A stretch of DNA of 64,000 bases from Qipengyuania atrilutea (GCF_013370205.1 NZ_JABWGV010000003.1:62001-126000), one strand, 5' to 3'. Shown: positions 50,729-59,703, numbered from the stretch's first letter. The notes: a model not told the origin generated them from the sequence alone. Numbers and translations: made by a program.

Positions 50729-53209
50729 TCAAGCCACGTCCTGATAGATTTCGTTCTGAAGGGCGTGAACGGCTTCCTCGAAACCAGCCTTCCCCCCGAA
50801 GGCCTTGATGAGCTGTAGGGGCGTGCCCAGCGTGTTCAAGGGCGGGATGCGCAGAACGTTGGCATCATCGAGATTGAGCACGCCCTCATCGGCGTATTTG
50901 TCGAGCAGTGCGCTGAGGACGGCGCGGGCCTGTTCGCCGTACTTGGCGAAAACGTCGCGCTTCTGGACGTTGGCTGCGCGTTCCTGGCGGGTGAGCGGCT
51001 TACGATCGAAAGCGACGTGGCAAATGAGGTCGAACGGATCGAGGTCCTTGCCGAGTTCGCTGGTGATGACCGCAAGGTCGAGCCCCTCTGCTGCCAGCTC
51101 GTCTACCAGCGCCTGCTTGCGATCGGCTGAGGTCCACCGCTGGAGGAAATCGTCGAGGCTGGCGAAATGCTTGCGCAGCGCGCGTTTGGTGAAGTCGCGC
51201 AGGCTTTCGGTGACGAGCTTGCCGCTCTCGTCTAGGTATTCGACCCGCTCGCCAATGATGACTGCGGAGACGCCGTCGACATAGACCTTGCCCTTCTTGC
51301 CGGGGCCATCGAGGAAGGTGATGTCTGGCTGATCGCCGCCACCGTCGATGATGGTTTCATCGCCATGAGTGTCGTCGTCACTCTCGCCATCTTCATCCAT
51401 GGGATCCGGATCGGGCGGTGTGATCGGGCCATCCGGGTCTGGCTCGAAGATTTGTACCGGCTCGCCATCGAAGTCTGGGTCCGCGAAGTGGTTGGTTGCG
51501 CCGCGGAAGTCCATGAGGGTGAAGTAGAACTTGCGGGTATCCTCGTGGACGCGCGTGCCGCGCCCGACGATCTGCTTGAACTCGGTCATCGAGCCAACCT
51601 CGCGGTCGAGCACGATCAGGCGGCATGTCTGGGCATCGACACCGGTGGACAACAGGCGAGACGTGGTAACCAGCACGGGATAGCGGCTCTCCGGGTCGAT
51701 GAAATTGCCGAGCTGGGCCTGGCCTTCCGGATCGTTGCCGGTGATGCGCATGACGTAACGCGAGTTCTCGTCAACCAGGTAGGCGTTTTCGTTGATCAGC
51801 GCTTGCCGCATCCGGGCCGCGTGCTCCTGATCGACGCAGAAGACGATGGTCTTCTGATAGCGGTCGCCACTCTCATTCAGGAACTGCGTGACCTTCTTGG
51901 CCACCAGCTTGGTCCGGTCATCCAGCACCAAGTTTCGGTCGAAATCCTTGGTATTGTAGATGCGGTCTTCGATCTCGTTGCCATCGCGATCAAGCTGGCC
52001 CTTTTCGGGTCGGTAGCCTTCCACGTCGCGATCGATGTGGACCTTGATGACCTTGTACGGTGCCAGAAAGCCGTCACGAATACCCTGCTTTAGCGTGTAG
52101 CTGTAAACCGGTTCGCCGAAGTAGTGTATGTTGGAGGAATATTTCGTCTCCTTGGGCGTGGCGGTCAGGCCGATCTGCGTGGCACCCGAAAAATGCTCAA
52201 GGATTTCCCTCCAGGCGCTGTCCTCGGCGGCGCTGCCGCGATGGCATTCGTCGATCACGATTAGGTCGAAGAAGCCCGGCGAGAACTCCTTGAAGAGTTT
52301 CTGCCGCTCTTCCGGCCCAGTGATCGCCTGGTAGAGGCCAAGGTAGATCTCGTAGGCCGTATCCACACGGCGCTTCTTGTCCATTGCGATCGTCAGATCG
52401 ATCGACGAACCGTCCTCCCGCTCGATGGTCTTGGCGTTGGCGGAGAGCTTGGCCATGGCAGGGCCAAAAGGCCGGAAATCATTCACCATGGTTTGGTCGA
52501 CCAGCACGTTGCGATCGGCGAGGAAGAGGATGCGCTTTTTGTGTCCGCCCCTCCACAGTCGCCAGATGATCTGGAATGCGGTGTAGGTCTTGCCGGTGCC
52601 GGTCGCCATGACGAGGAGCAGGCGGTCCTGCCCCTTGGCGACCGCCTCCATCACGGCGTTGATTGCGTTGACTTGGTAATAGCGCGGCTGCTTCCCGCTG
52701 CCATCGTCATAGTAGTCTTCGAGGACCAGTTGCTGGCCCTCGACCGTCAATCCCTTCCAGGTAGCATATCTCGCCCAGAGCTCTTCGGGCGATGGGAAGG
52801 CATCCAGCCCGATGGTGGTTTCGCGTGCTTCGCTGTTACCGGTCCGGTCGTGGAAGACAAATCCGTCGCCATTGGAGGAGAAGACGAAAGGGATGTCGAG
52901 CGCCTCGGCATATCCCAGCCCCTGCTGGATACCACCGCCAACCGGCTGCTTGTTGTCCTTGGCCTCGATCAGCGCGAGCGGGATATTGGGCTTGTAATAA
53001 AGAATGTAGTCCGCGCGCTTGCCTTTGCCGCGCGAAACGAGTTTGCCGCGCACAACAATGCGGCCCTTGGTAAAACTTACTTCTTCGCGGATTTGGGTAA
53101 GTTCATCCCATCCCGCTGCTTTTACGGCAGGGGTAATGAACTTCGTACAGATGTCGCGTTCGCTTAGCGCCTTCTTATCCAAGATCGAACCCCGCCTCCA
53201 TTGCTTCAC
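50729..53209 (-). CDS. hsdR: Type I restriction enzyme HsdR (EcoEI-type)
   Basis: Motor and nuclease subunit of 826 residues. The N-terminal nuclease shows Asp67 (RADYILYY) and Glu82-x-Lys84 (LIEAKDNK). The helicase has Walker A MATGTGKT (201-208), DECH near 313, and the later motifs TSRLLSTGVDAQ and QIVGRGTRV. A linker with acidic stretches near residues 580-620 leads to the EcoEI-type C-terminal domain. The frame opens with GTG at 53209; TTG at 53182, behind GGAGG, is an alternative start giving MDKKALSERD. First gene of the hsdR-frg-hsdM-hsdS operon. Confidence 0.93.
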   Translation of the reverse strand: MKQWRRGSILDKKALSERDICTKFITPAVKAAGWDELTQIREEVSFTKGRIVVRGKLVSRGKGKRADYILYYKPNIPLALIEAKDNKQPVGGGIQQGLGYAEALDIPFVFSSNGDGFVFHDRTGNSEARETTIGLDAFPSPEELWARYATWKGLTVEGQQLVLEDYYDDGSGKQPRYYQVNAINAVMEAVAKGQDRLLLVMATGTGKTYTAFQIIWRLWRGGHKKRILFLADRNVLVDQTMVNDFRPFGPAMAKLSANAKTIEREDGSSIDLTIAMDKKRRVDTAYEIYLGLYQAITGPEERQKLFKEFSPGFFDLIVIDECHRGSAAEDSAWREILEHFSGATQIGLTATPKETKYSSNIHYFGEPVYSYTLKQGIRDGFLAPYKVIKVHIDRDVEGYRPEKGQLDRDGNEIEDRIYNTKDFDRNLVLDDRTKLVAKKVTQFLNESGDRYQKTIVFCVDQEHAARMRQALINENAYLVDENSRYVMRITGNDPEGQAQLGNFIDPESRYPVLVTTSRLLSTGVDAQTCRLIVLDREVGSMTEFKQIVGRGTRVHEDTRKFYFTLMDFRGATNHFADPDFDGEPVQIFEPDPDGPITPPDPDPMDEDGESDDDTHGDETIIDGGGDQPDITFLDGPGKKGKVYVDGVSAVIIGERVEYLDESGKLVTESLRDFTKRALRKHFASLDDFLQRWTSADRKQALVDELAAEGLDLAVITSELGKDLDPFDLICHVAFDRKPLTRQERAANVQKRDVFAKYGEQARAVLSALLDKYADEGVLNLDDANVLRIPPLNTLGTPLQLIKAFGGKAGFEEAVHALQNEIYQDVA

Positions 53210-53454
53210 CGTAGGGCTAAGGGATTGGGAGCGCTAGCGTATATTGTGAGGCCGGGGTTTCGTTCGCTGACGGCAGTTGGGCCAGTTGGGGACTGTCTGT
53301 TTTCGAACGCAGAAGCGCAAGCACCAGATATTAGATCGAGTCCGGCTCAACGAGAGCCGTCAGACGCCTAAGGTCTTACCAATGTGCGCATATTGACCCA
53401 TGCGGTGCATCGTCAGCACTTTGCTGGTCATACCGTGGTTGCTAAAGAACCCCT

Positions 53455-54051
53455 ATGCAGCGGGTCGAATCTGATACTGATATACAGGTCGCAGTCGTCG
53501 ATGAGACCTATTTTTCGGACGAAGAAGATTGGGAAGAACGGCGAGAAAAGTTCCGCTTGGACTTAGAAAACGAGTTTGGTTTCCAGTTTGAAGATGCGGA
53601 CGTTGGTCCCAGTGCAAGCCTGCCGGCGTTTGTTACGTTCATCGCTGAGAATTGGGAATGGATCGGCCCAAGTGCGCTCGCCATATTCTTCGGCGGCAAG
53701 CGCGTCGAGGATAGTTGGAATTGGTGGGTCACCAAGGCGAAGATGTTAAGGAGATTGGGGAAGAAGAAACAGATAAAGCTTAACCGCAATGGCGCGGCTA
53801 TAATCGCCGTAGAAGCAGTGATGCATGAGCTCTCCGCTACGCCTTCGGGACTAAAGCTACTTCGATATGGGATCGCTCACATGAGCGAAGCAGACGATCT
53901 CAAGAGCTTTGACGTAGAAAACGAAAAAGAGGGGCCGACTGACACGCTTTACCTTGGCTTCATCAACCATGTCTTTGAGATTGAGGCCGACGGTAATGTG
54001 TTTCGGGTCCGAGTGGATGGCGCTGAAGTTGAAGTCAGCCGTGTCGACTGA
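53455..54051 (+). CDS. Unknown island protein, first of a pair
   Basis: Protein of 198 residues with no family recognised. The N-terminal third is strongly acidic. A hydrophobic stretch WIGPSALAIFFGG near residue 74, flanked by tryptophans, may be a membrane or amphipathic helix, followed by a basic segment (KMLRRLGKKKQIKL). The C-terminus looks like beta strands (TLYLGFINHVFEIEADGNVF). The start is ATG at 53455. It is co-directional with the next gene (48 bases), and divergent from the restriction operon. Possibly a two-gene effector or immunity unit; that is speculation from position. Confidence 0.6.
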   Translation: MQRVESDTDIQVAVVDETYFSDEEDWEERREKFRLDLENEFGFQFEDADVGPSASLPAFVTFIAENWEWIGPSALAIFFGGKRVEDSWNWWVTKAKMLRRLGKKKQIKLNRNGAAIIAVEAVMHELSATPSGLKLLRYGIAHMSEADDLKSFDVENEKEGPTDTLYLGFINHVFEIEADGNVFRVRVDGAEVEVSRVD

Positions 54052-54099
54052 TGAGCCGCTTCCGGACTTTCCGGCCTCAGGCAGCGAAAGGGAAATAGT

Positions 54100-54651
54100 G
54101 TGACTGCAACGGCGTCAGGGTTGGAACTCGCGTCAAATGAATTTGCCTTACACTTTGACAGCAAAGATGGCGTGACAGCTACCAACCTAGGGCGTTTTCT
54201 GCAGCGCGCCGCCACGGTAGCCCGAGGTCAAGGCGCTGAGCTTCAAGTCATAGGGCTGCGAGAGGGTAGCCTCGATGTATTGCTCAAGGCTGTAGCGAAA
54301 TCAAAGATCGCGAAAAACGCAAAGAAAGAATTTGAAAAGGCACCGGTTGGGACAACTGCGGCAGGAGCAGCCCTTGTTGGCGCTGTGGTAAGTGCCCTCA
54401 TCTTTGCAACAAGTTCGGGAAAGCCGACACCTCTTGCAAAATCCGCTGCCGATATAATCGAACAAACGACTGTGACGCAGATACAGGTGGTGACGGTTAG
54501 AGCAGCCGTCGGTCATCTTCGTGGACTGTCCTCATTGGCTTCACCTCGCGTTGCGAACGTGATGAGCCCCCCTACCGCAAGGCACCCTTTTCCCAACAGG
54601 CGCCCTGCACCCTGTTTTTGTAGAAAGGTTTCCCAGCAATTCAGGGACTAA
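54100..54651 (+). CDS. Unknown island protein, second of a pair
   Basis: Protein of 183 residues from GTG at 54100. The N-terminal 85 residues (GAELQVIGLREGSLDVLLKA included) look like a compact folded domain; AGAALVGAVVSALIFATSS near residues 90-108 is a likely single transmembrane helix. The last 30 residues are rich in proline, arginine and cysteine and read unlike a real protein end, so a frameshift or truncation near 54560 is possible. The 18-bp repeat 54153-54170 lies within the gene and encodes FDSKDG. Together with the preceding gene it may be a soluble/membrane pair. Confidence 0.5.
   Translation: MTATASGLELASNEFALHFDSKDGVTATNLGRFLQRAATVARGQGAELQVIGLREGSLDVLLKAVAKSKIAKNAKKEFEKAPVGTTAAGAALVGAVVSALIFATSSGKPTPLAKSAADIIEQTTVTQIQVVTVRAAVGHLRGLSSLASPRVANVMSPPTARHPFPNRRPAPCFCRKVSQQFRD
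54153..54170 (+). repeat. 18-bp direct repeat, right copy
   Basis: Identical to 32229-32246 (CTTTGACAGCAAAGATGG). A degenerate relative, CTTTGACACCAAAG, lies on the minus strand at 54746-54759, 10 bases past the tRNA-Gln 3' end. All three contain the inverted pair CTTTG/CAAAG. Confidence 0.5.
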
Positions 54652-54769
54652 GTCGAAGACTGCCAACATCAGGTTTGCCAATCGACACGGCTTTCATGCG
54701 CGCCCGCAAACGCACGAGGGCAGAAATTTTGTCACAGCGGGCAAGCTTTGGTGTCAAAGGATATGAGCT

Positions 54770-54843
54770 TGGATGCCCCGCGAGGATTCGAACCTCGATT
54801 GACGGAGTCAGAGTCCGTAGTCTTGCCATTAGACGACGGGGCA
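54770..54843 (-). tRNA. tRNA-Gln (anticodon CTG)
   Basis: Full cloverleaf of 74 bases with encoded CCA on the minus strand. The acceptor stem is TGCCCCG with CGGGGCA, the D stem GTCT with AGAC, the anticodon stem ACGGA/TCCGT around loop CTCTGAC (anticodon CTG, reading CAG codons), and the T arm CGAGG-TTCGAAT-CCTCG. Its 3' end points toward the island, the usual orientation at a tRNA-associated integration hot spot. The gene itself is intact. Confidence 0.95.
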
Positions 54844-55034
54844 CCGGGCGGACGGCGGCGGGCGTCTGGCGCCCGGCCGGTCGGAACGGCCATCTAGGTC
54901 CGCGGTCCCGTCCGGTCAAGCCGTAAGCGGCATGCCTTGGAAGCGCCACTTGCTCCTGCCGCGTATTGGGGCTAGCCTTCATGTCAGGTCCTCGCTGCAA
55001 AATGCGCAGCGAGCGGATAAGAAAGATATAAATT

Positions 55035-56252
55035 ATGGCGGATACTCCCCCGCCGGACACGAATAAGGGAGCTCGCAATGCACGGGGCGCGACGTCCGGC
55101 AAGGTAGCGGATTTCCGCTACAAACGTCCTCAGCGGGCAAAGACTTCGGACCGGCAGCGGCAGCCGCGAAACGCGCCGGAAACCGTTTCGGGATCCCCGG
55201 CGGGTAGCAAGCAGCAGGAAGTTGCGCGGCGCGGACAGGCGAAGCAGGCTTATGCGGCGCTCGACCTCGGTACGAACAATTGCCGCCTGCTGATTGCTCG
55301 ACCCACCGGCGAGAACTTCACCGTAATCGATGCATTCAGCCGGGTCGTGAAGCTCGGCGAAGGTCTCGCCATGAGCGGGCGGCTGTCAGACGCCGCCATG
55401 GACCGCGCGATGAGCGCGCTCAATATCTGTGCCGACAAGCTTCGGCGGCGCAATGTGCACCTTGCACGGTCGGTCGCGACAGAGGCATGTCGCCGCGCGT
55501 CCAACGGCGAGGAATTCATCGCGCGCGTGCAGCGGGAAACGGGCATCGTGCTGGACATCATCACCGCGCAGGAAGAAGCGCGTCTTGCCGTGCTCGGCTG
55601 CCATATCCTCCTGGAACAAGGTCCCGGTCCGGCAGTGATCTTCGACATCGGTGGCGGGTCGACCGAGCTCGTGCTGATCGAACCCGGCGGGAAGGTGCCG
55701 CACATTATCGACTGGCAAAGCGTTCCCTGGGGCGTGGTCTCCCTGACCGATACGGTAGGTACGGAAGAAGGTGACGAGCACTCCCGCCTCACGCGCTACC
55801 GCGAGATGTGCCGCCTCGTCAGCGACAGTTTCGCGCCCTTCGCGGAAAGGATCGCGGAACATGGACAGGACCGCGATTCCATCCGCCTGCTCGGCACGAG
55901 CGGTACGGTGACGACGCTCGCCAGTCTCCATCTCAAATTGCCGCAGTACGACCGGCGTGCGGTGGATGGACTGATCGTTCCGGCTCATTCGATGCGCGAC
56001 ATCAGCACCCGCCTATCGGGCATGTCGCGCCGCGAACGCGCGCAGCTTCCCTGCATCGGCGACGACCGTTCGAACCTCGTTGTCGCGGGCTGCGCGATCC
56101 TCGAATCGATCCTCGACATCTGGCCGGCGCAGAAGCTCGGGGTGGCTGACCGCGGCATTCGGGAGGGCATCCTGCGCAGCTTGATGGCAGCCGATATGGA
56201 AGGCGAGAACAGCCGCCGCGCGGTACGCGAACTGCGCGGAAAGAACGGCTGA
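55035..56252 (+). CDS. ppx: Ppx/GppA family exopolyphosphatase
   Basis: Hydrolyses polyphosphate and/or guanosine pentaphosphate. The 405-residue protein has the ASKHA-fold phosphate motifs AYAALDLGTNNCRLLIA (near residue 72) and VIFDIGGGSTELVLIE (near 205), and a later LLGTSGTVTTLASL. The first 65 residues are a basic, low-complexity extension not usual in E. coli homologues but common in sphingomonads; a later start near residue 66 has no suitable codon in view. Two bases separate it from rlmE, so they are co-transcribed. Confidence 0.92.
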   Translation: MADTPPPDTNKGARNARGATSGKVADFRYKRPQRAKTSDRQRQPRNAPETVSGSPAGSKQQEVARRGQAKQAYAALDLGTNNCRLLIARPTGENFTVIDAFSRVVKLGEGLAMSGRLSDAAMDRAMSALNICADKLRRRNVHLARSVATEACRRASNGEEFIARVQRETGIVLDIITAQEEARLAVLGCHILLEQGPGPAVIFDIGGGSTELVLIEPGGKVPHIIDWQSVPWGVVSLTDTVGTEEGDEHSRLTRYREMCRLVSDSFAPFAERIAEHGQDRDSIRLLGTSGTVTTLASLHLKLPQYDRRAVDGLIVPAHSMRDISTRLSGMSRRERAQLPCIGDDRSNLVVAGCAILESILDIWPAQKLGVADRGIREGILRSLMAADMEGENSRRAVRELRGKNG

Positions 56253-56254
56253 GC

Positions 56255-56941
56255 ATGGCGCGCTCTCGCAGCAATCCCGACCGGCGTGTCAAAAGCAACA
56301 AGAAGCGCTCCGAATCCTCGCGCAAGTGGCTTCAGCGGCAGTTGAACGACCCTTACGTCAAACGGGCGAAGGACGATGGTTATCGCAGCCGTGCCGCGTA
56401 CAAGCTCAAGGAACTGGACGAGAAATTCGGGCTGCTCTTGAGGGCGACCCGCGTGGTCGATCTAGGCATAGCGCCGGGCGGTTGGGCACAGGTCGTGCGC
56501 GAAAAGCGGCCCAAGGCAGGCGTCGTCGGTATCGATCTGCTTGAAGTCGAACCGATCGAGGGCGTGCAAATCATGCAGATGGACTTCATGGACGATGCTG
56601 CGCCCGGCAAGTTGATCGAGGCTTTAGGCGGACCGCCGGACCTGGTTCTGTCCGACATGGCGGCGAATACGGTCGGGCACAAGCAGACCGATCATTTGCG
56701 GACGATGGGGCTGGTAGAGGCGGCCGCGTGGTTTGCTATCGACACGCTTGAGGAAGGCGGAGCGTTCGTTGCGAAAGTGCTTGCCGGCGGTACCGATACC
56801 GCGCTGCTCGACCTTCTGAAGAGACATTTCACCAGCGTAAAACACGCCAAGCCGCCTGCAAGCCGCAAGGGTTCGTCCGAATGGTATGTCGTTGCGCAGG
56901 GCTTCAAACCCCGCGCGGTGACAGAGGACGCGCCCGCTTAG
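56255..56941 (+). CDS. rlmE: 23S rRNA (uridine-2'-O)-methyltransferase RlmE
   Basis: Methylates the 2'-O of the A-loop uridine of 23S rRNA (U2552 in E. coli). The 228-residue FtsJ-type enzyme has the motif SRAAYKLKELDEKFGLL, the AdoMet-binding VVDLGIAPGGWAQV (near residues 68-80), LVLSDMAANTVGH with the catalytic aspartate, and a lysine in FVAKVLAGG. A basic N-terminal extension with many Arg and Ser residues is present. It overlaps the convergent cytochrome c gene by four bases. Confidence 0.95.
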   Translation: MARSRSNPDRRVKSNKKRSESSRKWLQRQLNDPYVKRAKDDGYRSRAAYKLKELDEKFGLLLRATRVVDLGIAPGGWAQVVREKRPKAGVVGIDLLEVEPIEGVQIMQMDFMDDAAPGKLIEALGGPPDLVLSDMAANTVGHKQTDHLRTMGLVEAAAWFAIDTLEEGGAFVAKVLAGGTDTALLDLLKRHFTSVKHAKPPASRKGSSEWYVVAQGFKPRAVTEDAPA

Positions 56942-57624
56942 TTTTCGGCTGCGCCGCCGCCCTGGCTCGGTACGGGCTGCTCGTCGCCCATCGCACCAGC
57001 CGCTTCCACCGTATCTGGTGCCGCGCCTTCGGTTGCACCGGGGCCTTCGCCCGTCCCGTCGGTTTCGCCTTCGATCGCGGTTTCCTCTTCGATCTCTACC
57101 GGTTCCGGCAAGGGCGGGCCGCCGCCGTTTTGCAGCATGTAAAGCATGACGTTGGCGCGGTCTTGTGGATTGCCGAGACCGGCAAAGCTCATTTTCGTAC
57201 CCGGCGCGAAGGCCTTCGGATTTTCCAGCCACGCATTCATCGCGTCATAGTCCCACGTGCCGCCCACTTCCTTGAGCGCAGAACTGTAGGCAAAGCCGGG
57301 AGCATGACCGCCGATGGCTGAGCCGAGGACGCCGTACAGATTCGGTCCGATGCCGTTAGGACCGCCTGAATTGATCGAGTGGCAGGCCGTGCATTTTGCA
57401 AAGACTTTCTCGCCGGCTGCCGCATCGCCCGCGGCAAGCAGGTTCGCGATCGGCACTTCCGCCTCGCCGCCGCCGGTTTCCGCGACTTCTACCGAGTAGG
57501 CCATGGTCTCAGGGCGTTCCGGATCGTCCGCATGGAAATACAGGCCGGACGCGATCGACAGTCCGAGGGCGATAATGCCCGCGAAAAGGATCCAGCCGAA
57601 GATGGTGTTCGTGCGGTCGTTCAT
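56938..57624 (-). CDS. cycM: Membrane-anchored cytochrome c (CycM-like)
   Basis: Electron carrier of 228 residues tethered by an N-terminal uncleaved helix (residues 9-29, IFGWILFAGIIALGLSIAS). The heme c site is Cys78-x-x-Cys81-His82 (CTACH), and the axial methionine is in GTKMSFAGL near residue 144. The fold is that of class I cytochrome c of the c552/CycM type, which passes electrons from the bc1 complex to terminal oxidase. An acidic, glycine-rich C-terminal tail of about 60 residues is unusual in length. Confidence 0.92.
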   Translation of the reverse strand: MNDRTNTIFGWILFAGIIALGLSIASGLYFHADDPERPETMAYSVEVAETGGGEAEVPIANLLAAGDAAAGEKVFAKCTACHSINSGGPNGIGPNLYGVLGSAIGGHAPGFAYSSALKEVGGTWDYDAMNAWLENPKAFAPGTKMSFAGLGNPQDRANVMLYMLQNGGGPPLPEPVEIEEETAIEGETDGTGEGPGATEGAAPDTVEAAGAMGDEQPVPSQGGGAAEN

Positions 57625-57800
57625 GGCGGTAAGTCGGTCCTGCGGCAGTATGAATCGGATGCGAGGCGTGCGCGCCTCGCTTTGCGCGTCGCTCTAAAGG
57701 TGCGAGGCGGCAGTGGCAAGGGTCTCGCGCCAGCCGCGGGCCCGGAAGTCGGTCAATCCGCTTGCGGCTAGCCGCATGCGCTCGTAATCGGCGCACGATC

Positions 57801-58703
57801 ATGGACAGCTTTCCCGCCCCCGCTCGCGCGCTCGTCGATCAGCTTCGCCAAGTCGCCGCTGAAGACCCGGCGCGTGCCATCGCCTTTCAGGGCAGCCCCG
57901 GCGCCAATTCACACGCGGCGGCCATGCAGTTCGCACCCGAAGCGCTGCCGCTGCCGTGCTTCGGCTTCGCGGACGCGCTGGAGGCGGTGAAAGACGGGCG
58001 GGCCGGCTGCGCGATCATTCCGATCGAGAACTCGCAGCATGGCCGCGTAGCCGATATCCACTTCCTGCTTCCCGAAAGCGGACTTGCGATCGTGGCGGAG
58101 CATTTCATGCCTATCCGCCACGCGCTGATGGCGCTAGGCGAGGGACCGTTCGAGGCCGCCTACAGCCACCCGCAAGCACTTGGCCAGTCGCGGCATTATT
58201 TGCGGGAGCGCGGCATCGTGCCGCTGAGCCATGCGGATACTGCAGGGGCGGCTGCCTTCGTGGCGGAGCGCGGCGATCCGAAGCTGTGCGCAATTGCCCC
58301 GGCGGTCGCAGCGGACCTCTACGGTCTCAAGATCATCGAGCACGGAGTGGAGGACGCGGCGAACAACACGACCCGCTTCGTCGTTCTGGCCAAGGAAGCG
58401 CGCGATCCCGTTTCCTTGCCGGATGCGCCGCTGATGACGACCTTCGTCTTCGAAGTGAAGAACGTCCCTGCTGCGCTCTACAAGGCCCTGGGCGGCTTCG
58501 CGACGAACGGCGTCAATATGACCAAGCTCGAAAGCTACCAGAAGGATGCGAGCTTCGAGGCGTCGATGTTCTACGCTGATATCGTCGGGGCGCCCGGCGA
58601 CCGGGCCGTGGACCGCGCGCTCGAAGAACTGGAGTTCCACAGCAAGGAATTGCGCATTCTCGGTAGTTACCAGCAGGCGATGCGCCGAGGCGTTACGGAG
58701 TAA
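57801..58703 (+). CDS. pheA: Prephenate dehydratase
   Basis: Converts prephenate to phenylpyruvate in phenylalanine synthesis. The 300-residue monofunctional enzyme has FQGSPGANSHAAA near residue 34, IPIENSQHGRVADIH, and the catalytic TRF motif in NNTTRFVVL near residue 192, followed by an ACT regulatory domain (from about 213) with LESYQ in place of the common ESRP. Feedback control by phenylalanine is expected. ATG at 57801 is preferred over an upstream start at 57762, since the family N-terminus begins shortly after it. Overlaps the convergent asparaginase gene by 11 bases. Confidence 0.93.
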   Translation: MDSFPAPARALVDQLRQVAAEDPARAIAFQGSPGANSHAAAMQFAPEALPLPCFGFADALEAVKDGRAGCAIIPIENSQHGRVADIHFLLPESGLAIVAEHFMPIRHALMALGEGPFEAAYSHPQALGQSRHYLRERGIVPLSHADTAGAAAFVAERGDPKLCAIAPAVAADLYGLKIIEHGVEDAANNTTRFVVLAKEARDPVSLPDAPLMTTFVFEVKNVPAALYKALGGFATNGVNMTKLESYQKDASFEASMFYADIVGAPGDRAVDRALEELEFHSKELRILGSYQQAMRRGVTE

Positions 58704-59703
58704 CGTCTTCGCCAGCGAAGATTGCGACCTCACGCATACCTTCGCTGGTCGCGCGGCCGCGATACATGCCCGGCGTGTTGAAGCTGAAGAGCGCGTCCCC
58801 TGCAGGCGTGACGAGGATCACACCGCCGTCACCGCCCAGTTCCTTCACCTCAGCCATCACTTCGTCAGCGGCTGTCTGCGCGGGAAGGTCTGTCAGGCGT
58901 AGCCGCGAGCAAATCTCACGCGCCACCCCGACCCGAATGAAATACTCACCCGCGCCGGTTGCGGAGACGGCACAGGACCGATTGTCGGCGTAGGTTCCGG
59001 CTCCGATGATCGGCGCGTCACCGATGCGGCCCCAGCGCTTGCCGGTCAGCCCGCCGGTCGATGTGCCGGCTGCGAGATTTCCGTGCGTATCGAGCGCCAC
59101 GGCGCCGACCGTCCCGAACTTGTGGTCGACGTCGAGCGCGGACAGCGCGTTTGCTTTCATGCGCTTCAGCGATTCGAGCCGCCGCTCGGTGCGGAAGTAG
59201 GCCGGATCGACTGTTTCGATGCCGCGGTCCTTTGCGAAAGTCTCCGCGCCTGCGCCGCTCAGGAAGACGTGCCGCCCGTCAGCCATCACGGCGCGGGCAA
59301 GCAGAATGGGGTTCTTGATCGCGGTCACGCCTGTGATCGCTCCGGCCTCGCGTGTGCGACCGTCCATGATCGCCGCATCGAGCTCGTTCGTCTCGTCCCA
59401 GGTGAAGACGGCGCCGCGCCCGGCATTGAACTGCGGATCGTCTTCAAGCCGGACGATGACAGCTTCCACCGCGTCTAGCGCCGTGCCGCCCGTTTTCAAC
59501 ACCTCGCTGCCAGCGTCGAGCGCCGCGGCTAGTGCCGCCTTGTGACTCGCTTCTTCCTCGGGAGTCATGTTCTCTCGCAGGATGACACCGGCGCCGCCGT
59601 GAATGGCGAGCGACCAGCGCTGCTGTTCGGCGGTTCCTGCGGTTTCCTGCGCCGACAGGGCGGGGGCAAATGCTAGGGCGATGACAGCGAGAAGGTAGCG
59701 CAT
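58693..59703 (-). CDS. Plant-type L-asparaginase / isoaspartyl peptidase, exported
   Basis: N-terminal-nucleophile hydrolase precursor of 336 residues with a signal peptide ending about ALSAQ. Self-cleavage is expected before Thr198 in KFGTVGAVALD, giving alpha and beta chains; IHGGAGV near residue 35 and SATGAGEYFIRVG near 250 are family blocks. It hydrolyses isoaspartyl dipeptides and asparagine in the periplasm. Length and domain order are ordinary for the family. Confidence 0.92.
   Translation of the reverse strand: MRYLLAVIALAFAPALSAQETAGTAEQQRWSLAIHGGAGVILRENMTPEEEASHKAALAAALDAGSEVLKTGGTALDAVEAVIVRLEDDPQFNAGRGAVFTWDETNELDAAIMDGRTREAGAITGVTAIKNPILLARAVMADGRHVFLSGAGAETFAKDRGIETVDPAYFRTERRLESLKRMKANALSALDVDHKFGTVGAVALDTHGNLAAGTSTGGLTGKRWGRIGDAPIIGAGTYADNRSCAVSATGAGEYFIRVGVAREICSRLRLTDLPAQTAADEVMAEVKELGGDGGVILVTPAGDALFSFNTPGMYRGRATSEGMREVAIFAGEDVTP

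Noticed and set aside
45476-53310. TTTTCGAACG repeated near 45476 and 53300, considered as transposon ends
   Set aside because: Only ten bases match, orientation is direct rather than inverted, and no target duplication is visible.
32498-54651. CRISPR array or guide RNA for the Tn7-like operon
   Set aside because: No regularly spaced repeats and no cas genes were seen in the island.
54641-55102. 153-codon minus-strand frame covering the tRNA-Gln gene
   Set aside because: It runs through the tRNA on the same strand and its product is arginine/proline-rich with no family pattern, so it is an accidental frame.
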